This document shows positions 59,346-64,000 of a DNA stretch of 64,000 nt, in pieces. Every line of letters starts with the position of its first letter. Within the stretch, counting starts at the first letter, position 1. The position numbers and the translations under genes were made by a program. Source of the stretch: Lutjanus erythropterus (lineage: Eukaryota; Chordata; Actinopteri; Lutjaniformes; Lutjanidae); contig CM034604.1 in the NCBI GenBank assembly GCA_020091685.1, forward strand, positions 4,887,820 to 4,951,819, written 5' to 3'. Below the pieces are notes generated by a model. That model was not told the DNA's origin. It saw only the letters and a list, made by a program, of their open reading frames with translations, and searched no databases.

Positions 59346-60469
59346 CTGATTGAAGTATTGATAATGCACATTGAAATTAAAATTCACCTGAATTAAATAT
59401 TGCACAGTCTAAAGTGACATTACACCTGAGTAAGTAATGATATTGCACAGGAGAGAGCTGGTCTTCCTGGTCAGTTTGTCCCTGCCAGCTTTTTCACCTG
59501 TTCTTAAGCCACAAACACAGGAAAGAAAATAATTTAGATCAGACTTGAATTCTATTTTTCGCTGCCACTCAGGGCTTCTGTAGCAGACTGGAGCTGACAC
59601 AATGACCTGGATGCTGGACCTGAAGGGTGGTCACAGGTCCACGTGGTTCCTCACCAGCACCCAACCAGGGACTCAGTCAAATATGTCCAGTTTACATTCA
59701 GTCTTTCTGTTCCTGTGGGTCTTCAGTCTGTGTGTCAGTATATCCAGCCCTCTGCAAACTGATCCGTTGTTCACCAGAAATATGAGCATGTTCAATGAAC
59801 GCCTCTGTTTTGCAATTAGTGAACCTGAGCGCTCACATCATCAGCTGATAAAAACAGAGGTGTGGTGGCAGCAGAGACAGAGGGAGCATGCAAATATGGA
59901 CAGAAATGAAAACTTTGGCTGATTGTGTAGCATGAAGTGTGTGAACTCCACCGGAGTTTGTGTTGCAATGAAAGAAGGACAGATAGATCTGCATCATTCC
60001 CTCTCATCTCCCTCTTCATCTCCTTGCAGTTCTTGTGCATTATGGTGCATTCAATTTCAACTGGAAAGTTGGTATTTCAGCTTTGCGGTTGAAAATTTCA
60101 GCAGTATTGGGCTTTGAGAAACACTGATTAACATTTTTCACCAGCAACTGAGAAAATAATCAACTAATTAAACAACTATGAAAATAATTGCTAGTTGCAG
60201 CCCTACTTTAACACAAAAACATGAATATTCTCCATCGATGTCATTATATAGACTCCAGTGTTTGTGTAGGAGGAGGTTCTTTCCAAAGTAAAACGAGCCA
60301 GATCGACTAGTTCACTTTCATTTCTCTTGAAATTCTTTTGAAGTGTGAACTTGTGCGACACTGACAAGCCTTCTACACATGTAGATGAGATGATGAAAAA
60401 CAGTGTGGACTGACAACTGACTGACTGATTTCCAGTAACAAACTACAAACAATCAAATTACTGTAATTA
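59346..60469. other. No gene seen
   Basis: Frames at 59602-59922 and 59816-60117 have no recognisable domain. A short reverse GGGCTGCAACT repeat end lies at 60140-60206. Confidence 0.4.
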
Positions 60470-60965
60470 AGTAGGTTTTTTTTTAGGGTACTTGTACTTG
60501 TATGAGTAGATTTTCAAGTCTGTACTTTTACTTGTACTTATGTATGCATTACAGCTACTTTTAAAATCATTACTGAGTACTGAGTACAAATTGAATTAAT
60601 GTCTTTAATTAATAATTTCCTTTTATCTACATTTTTGTAACCAATAAGGTGATCTGATCGCAAACAGGCTAATGTAAAAAATCAATCATGGACGAAAATC
60701 CAAACACTGCTGCAGCAGAGTATTAATGATTAAGCATTAATCAATTAATTGCTATTAAGAATTTCACCGGTTAAGAATGTACTAATCAGTATTTAATCAA
60801 TAGTATAAAAATAGCAGTAACTGCTACTGCTGGAGTCATGTGTTGAATAAGGAATCTTAAAAAGTGACAGCAGGTAAAAAGTTTCAAAACTACTCAGAGT
60901 ATTAGTTAAAGACTGCTTTGTACTTTTACTGAAGTATCCTCCTAGTGCCAGTACTTTTACTTACA
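60470..60965. repeat. Copy of the TACTTTTACTTGTACT-type dispersed family
   Basis: GGGTACTTGTACTTGTATGAG, GTACTTTTACTTGTACTTATG and, at the far end, TTGTACTTTTACTGAAGTATCC with CCAGTACTTTTACTTACAATG are the termini of the same family as at 855 and 39030. Confidence 0.5.
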
Positions 60966-60967
60966 AT

Positions 60968-61197
60968 GCATATAGGCTGAGTAAACAGGCCATCTAATAT
61001 AAAAATAAGAACAATTTAAATAAATGGAAAATATAAAAAATAGGAACATTATTAAAAAGGGGGGGAGGAATATAAAAACAGGAACAACACAAACGGTGTC
61101 TGCATCCTGTTCTATATCTTGACATGTTATTAAAAACATTTAATACCTTATTAATGACAAATGAATGCATATATGCTGAATTAACAGGCCATCTAAT
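60968..61197. repeat. Direct repeats flanking a short A-rich array
   Basis: GCATATAGGCTGAGTAAACAGGCCATCTAAT at 60968 recurs as GCATATATGCTGAATTAACAGGCCATCTAAT at 61167, 199 bp apart. Between them (60995-61090) are units like AATATAAAAATAAGAACAAT, as in the array at 59030-59310. Confidence 0.6.
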
Positions 61198-63078
61198 TGT
61201 TTTCATTTTCTCTTATCTGAAAACAACATAAGACATTTTAGCTCCTTCATAAATGATGCAGAATATGTGTGTTTAGGTGAAATTAACAGGCTCTCATTTT
61301 TTCCTTTCATTAGAGAAACAATATACACATCTGAAATGCTTTATAAAAGGTGTACTGCAGATATATATCTTAAATTTGCATATTTAAAATTTTCTGTGAC
61401 CCGACCCTCTGGGAATAACTGCTTTAAGTAATTTTAGATTTTGGTACAGTCCTTTTAGATCTCTGTCTTATATGTTAAGTTATGCATTTTGCTAAAAACA
61501 GTTGTTCTAATATGACGAGGGGATGACTGCCGGGAATAACACACAATATGCATCGCATCGTTGGATCTTTGCGCTCTAATTACAGGAGTGGATGCAGATA
61601 CTCTGAGTGTGTTTGTTTGTACGGTAGCAGAGATCGAATGATTGTGTTCTCATCTTAAAAAACATGTAAACAAGCGTGTTATCAACCACATCAGAGATCT
61701 GGGTGTGTACACAAGTGGCCCTTATCTAAAACACACTCTGACAATACCACACATACTTTAACTGTCACTGTCACAACTGACCTGTCTGGTTGGTTTGACT
61801 GGGACAAAACTATATTTCTACAGACTTTTGACTTTTACTGTTCACTTATGGTGGAAAATATAAGTTAAGAGGTCAAACTCTTGTCTGTTAAACCTTCTGA
61901 CAGGCCAACTTCTAATGACATTTTTCATTAAATAACTTTATTTTTTGCAGCTGAGGGCTTGAATTTTGTCAACTCTGTCAGACATATTAAGTCATTTACA
62001 ACACAAAGAATATACATTTGGTGTATGATTTAAACAAATGGACATGCATAAATGAATATAACAAAAAAACATCTCTGATTTCTCTATGATGGAGTGGACG
62101 TCACATACAAGGGTGTAACCAGACTTTTTGACTGGGTGGCCCAAGTGGGCACTTATTTATTTTTTATTAATTTATTTTATTCAATTGGAAAGAAATCACT
62201 AATTTCAAGCACTTATTTAATTATTTAAGGAGAACTGAGAGTTACGTCACCTCCATCAGATGAAAATCTGACAGAGTCGACGTCTTGCAGAGTCGGTGAA
62301 ATGTTACATTTTTTAATTTCACAGCACATTTTATTTTTTTGAAGCTGCTCAGAGTTTTCTCAGTGCTAATCAAACTACATATTTTTAAACTATAATTCTT
62401 ATTTAGCTTTGATTAGAAGGGCTACAGAGCTTCTGATAGGAATTTTATTTAATGAATTTGTCAAAAAATAGAAAGTTCACCAGTGCTGTTAGCAGTATCC
62501 CCACCTTTTTTAAACCAGGACATGAGACAGGGGTCTTTAGGGTATAGTTAACCCTTTTTATGCCCGATTAAATCATGTTGTTGTAAAAAGTCTGACAGAA
62601 ATCTGGGACACAACTTTAAAGGGCCAACATTTAAAACTTAATTTTAAAACAAAGATGATTATATTAGCACATTTTTATACCTATGTTATCAGTAGGTATT
62701 GTTAGTTTTAGATTTTGAAACTTTTAAGACATTTTTAAATGCTAAAAGTTGTGAATTTTTGTCTGAGACAAGGGTGTTTTCTGGCACACACACACACACA
62801 CACACACACAAAAAAAAACATATATGTACATATATATATATTTATGTGTGCATATATGCATATATACATTTTCTGGTAGGGCATGGTTTGCCCCAGTTCT
62901 CACAAATGGGTGACAAATCAAAGGAACAACATGCATTGGTCAAAAAACTGTGTCAAGGTGTTTTTCTACATATATTTATCTCTATAATCTATTCAGTCGA
63001 GGGTGTTCAACTGGTTTGAGATCAGATAATAATGGAGGCTGCATGTTTTTCATACTCATAAGTATCCAGTGAGCCCTC
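61198..63078. other. No gene seen; (CA)n and (TA)n tracts
   Basis: (CA)n lies at 62787-62810 followed by A and TATA tracts to about 62842. The block 61500-61760 looks single-copy. The 106-aa frame at 62699-63019 crosses the microsatellite and is not a gene. Confidence 0.4.
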
Positions 63079-63096
63079 AAGGCGCTTCGGCGCCTT
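63079..63096. repeat. Short hairpin with TTCG loop
   Basis: AAGGCGC-TTCG-GCGCCTT, a perfect 7-bp GC-rich stem closing a TTCG tetraloop (C-TTCG-G). It stands out in AT-rich surroundings. No neighbouring gene explains it. Confidence 0.6.
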
Positions 63097-63625
63097 TGAA
63101 CCCCTCTTCAGAATCACTCAGATCTTTGCACGATTCACGTCAGCTTGGCCTGCTCAGCAAGACGGGATGTTTACTGCTTAACTGTGTCACGTAGTACACC
63201 TGTATGGAAGCAGCCATTTGTAAATTCACTGAAAAAATATGAAGCACAGTATTTGATAATATAAAGTTGATGTGCGTTGCTGTTGGTTTTGTTCTGGGAA
63301 GCACAGCACGCTGTCAGTGTTTGCTGTCGGGGTCAAACAGGGATATAAAAAAAAACATTCCTCATTCCTTAGAAAAGTCTTTAAGAAACGGGACAAGTTG
63401 AAAGTCATGTTTCCTCAGAACAGTGTGAAACAACAGGCTCTGAAACTGAGTCATCAGTCCCACATGATCCTGATGAATGTCCTCTGAGTTTACAAGAACG
63501 TGACAACTAATAAGAAACAATAAAAATACTCTTATATTAAAGATCTGCTGTACTATCTTATTCTGAGCCTCAGCCTTACGTTAATATTTGGATGTTATTT
63601 CAAGACTTTTCTCATTATGTACATA
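63097..63625. other. No gene seen
   Basis: No recognisable coding frame; the two 60-71-aa frames lack domains. Confidence 0.4.
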
Positions 63626-64000
63626 GGGGAGACCAGGGATGATAGTAACACTTTTTGTTTGAGCAAGTGTAACTCAGTGGTTCTTTGTGCTAGAGATCTC
63701 AAACTGTGCCATGTGGTACCCATATTTGTCTGCTATAAGTGACATACACTTGGACTTCTACTACATCATCACAGATTATGTAAATTAATGTCAAATACAA
63801 AGAGGTATGTTGTTACAACCTACCCCAGTACCGGGGTGAGTTGTAACTCTACGTGAGGATGGACGTAACAATTAAATTATTATGCTTAAAAAAGATCCAC
63901 ACTAATAAATGTATGGAAGCACTTTAATGAATAATAAAGAAGGAACCATAAACATGTAAGACTACAAAAATAATAATAATAAAATAAATAAAAAGTATAA
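63626..64000 (+). repeat. GGGGAGACCAGGGATG-type dispersed repeat, running to the window end
   Basis: AGGGGAGACCAGGGATGATAG begins the copy. GTTGTAACTC and TACCCCAGTACCGGGG follow near 63820-63850. A reverse copy is at 20582-20712. The last 100 bases are A-rich, and the far end may lie outside the window. Confidence 0.5.

Noticed and set aside
59016..59405. A 129-aa minus-strand frame rich in F, Y, I
   Set aside because: Translation of the 30-bp A-rich array.

Overview
The window is AT-rich vertebrate DNA. The mix of repeats (hAT, Tc1, CR1/L2-type and Penelope-like elements, solo LTRs, GGGATAGTTCACCC-type MITEs) and the gene content point to a ray-finned fish, most likely a percomorph-type teleost. 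This is inferred from repeat and gene families; nothing in the sequence names the species. Only two protein-coding host genes can be supported, both on the minus strand. Almost every other open frame is a chance frame in repeats or the antisense shadow of a real exon.

Gene 1 (27527-34464) is pcare (photoreceptor cilium actin regulator, C2orf71 in human). It has one large exon of 899 codons with a myristoylation/palmitoylation start (MGC), a 4.2-kb intron, and a 70-nt terminal exon identified here from its splice sites. The predicted protein is 922 aa. Three TAATCC/GGATTA motifs, the core bound by CRX/OTX homeodomain proteins, lie within 60 bp just upstream of the terminal exon.

Gene 2 (47040-56924) is a complete six-exon class C GPCR of GPRC6A type, predicted at 942 aa. 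It has a signal peptide, Venus-flytrap ligand-binding module, cysteine-rich domain and seven transmembrane helices. All five introns have GT-AG ends and compatible phases. Its introns carry a solo LTR, a LINE-like tail, a 50-bp tandem array, a Penelope-like fragment and a nested MITE pair that ends 21 bp from the exon 1 donor.

Layout: 0-27 kb is gene-free repeat-rich DNA (CR1/L2 tail, two copies of an element with an internal A-rich array, a hAT MITE, a 1.25-kb hAT relic with a BED-finger exon, a Tc1 relic with an L2 tail inside it, a palindromic repeat). 27-34.5 kb is pcare. 34.5-47 kb holds microsatellites, a 1.4-kb hAT relic, a 115-bp hAT-like MITE with an internal empty-site comparison, an LTR, and a Penelope-like GIY-YIG remnant just 3' of the receptor gene. 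47-57 kb is the receptor. 57-64 kb is gene-free with A-rich arrays and dispersed repeats. The two genes have no evident shared pathway: one acts in photoreceptor outer-segment formation, the other in amino-acid or cation chemosensing. I see no new multi-gene system; the most informative structures are the two gene models and the transposon insertion footprints.
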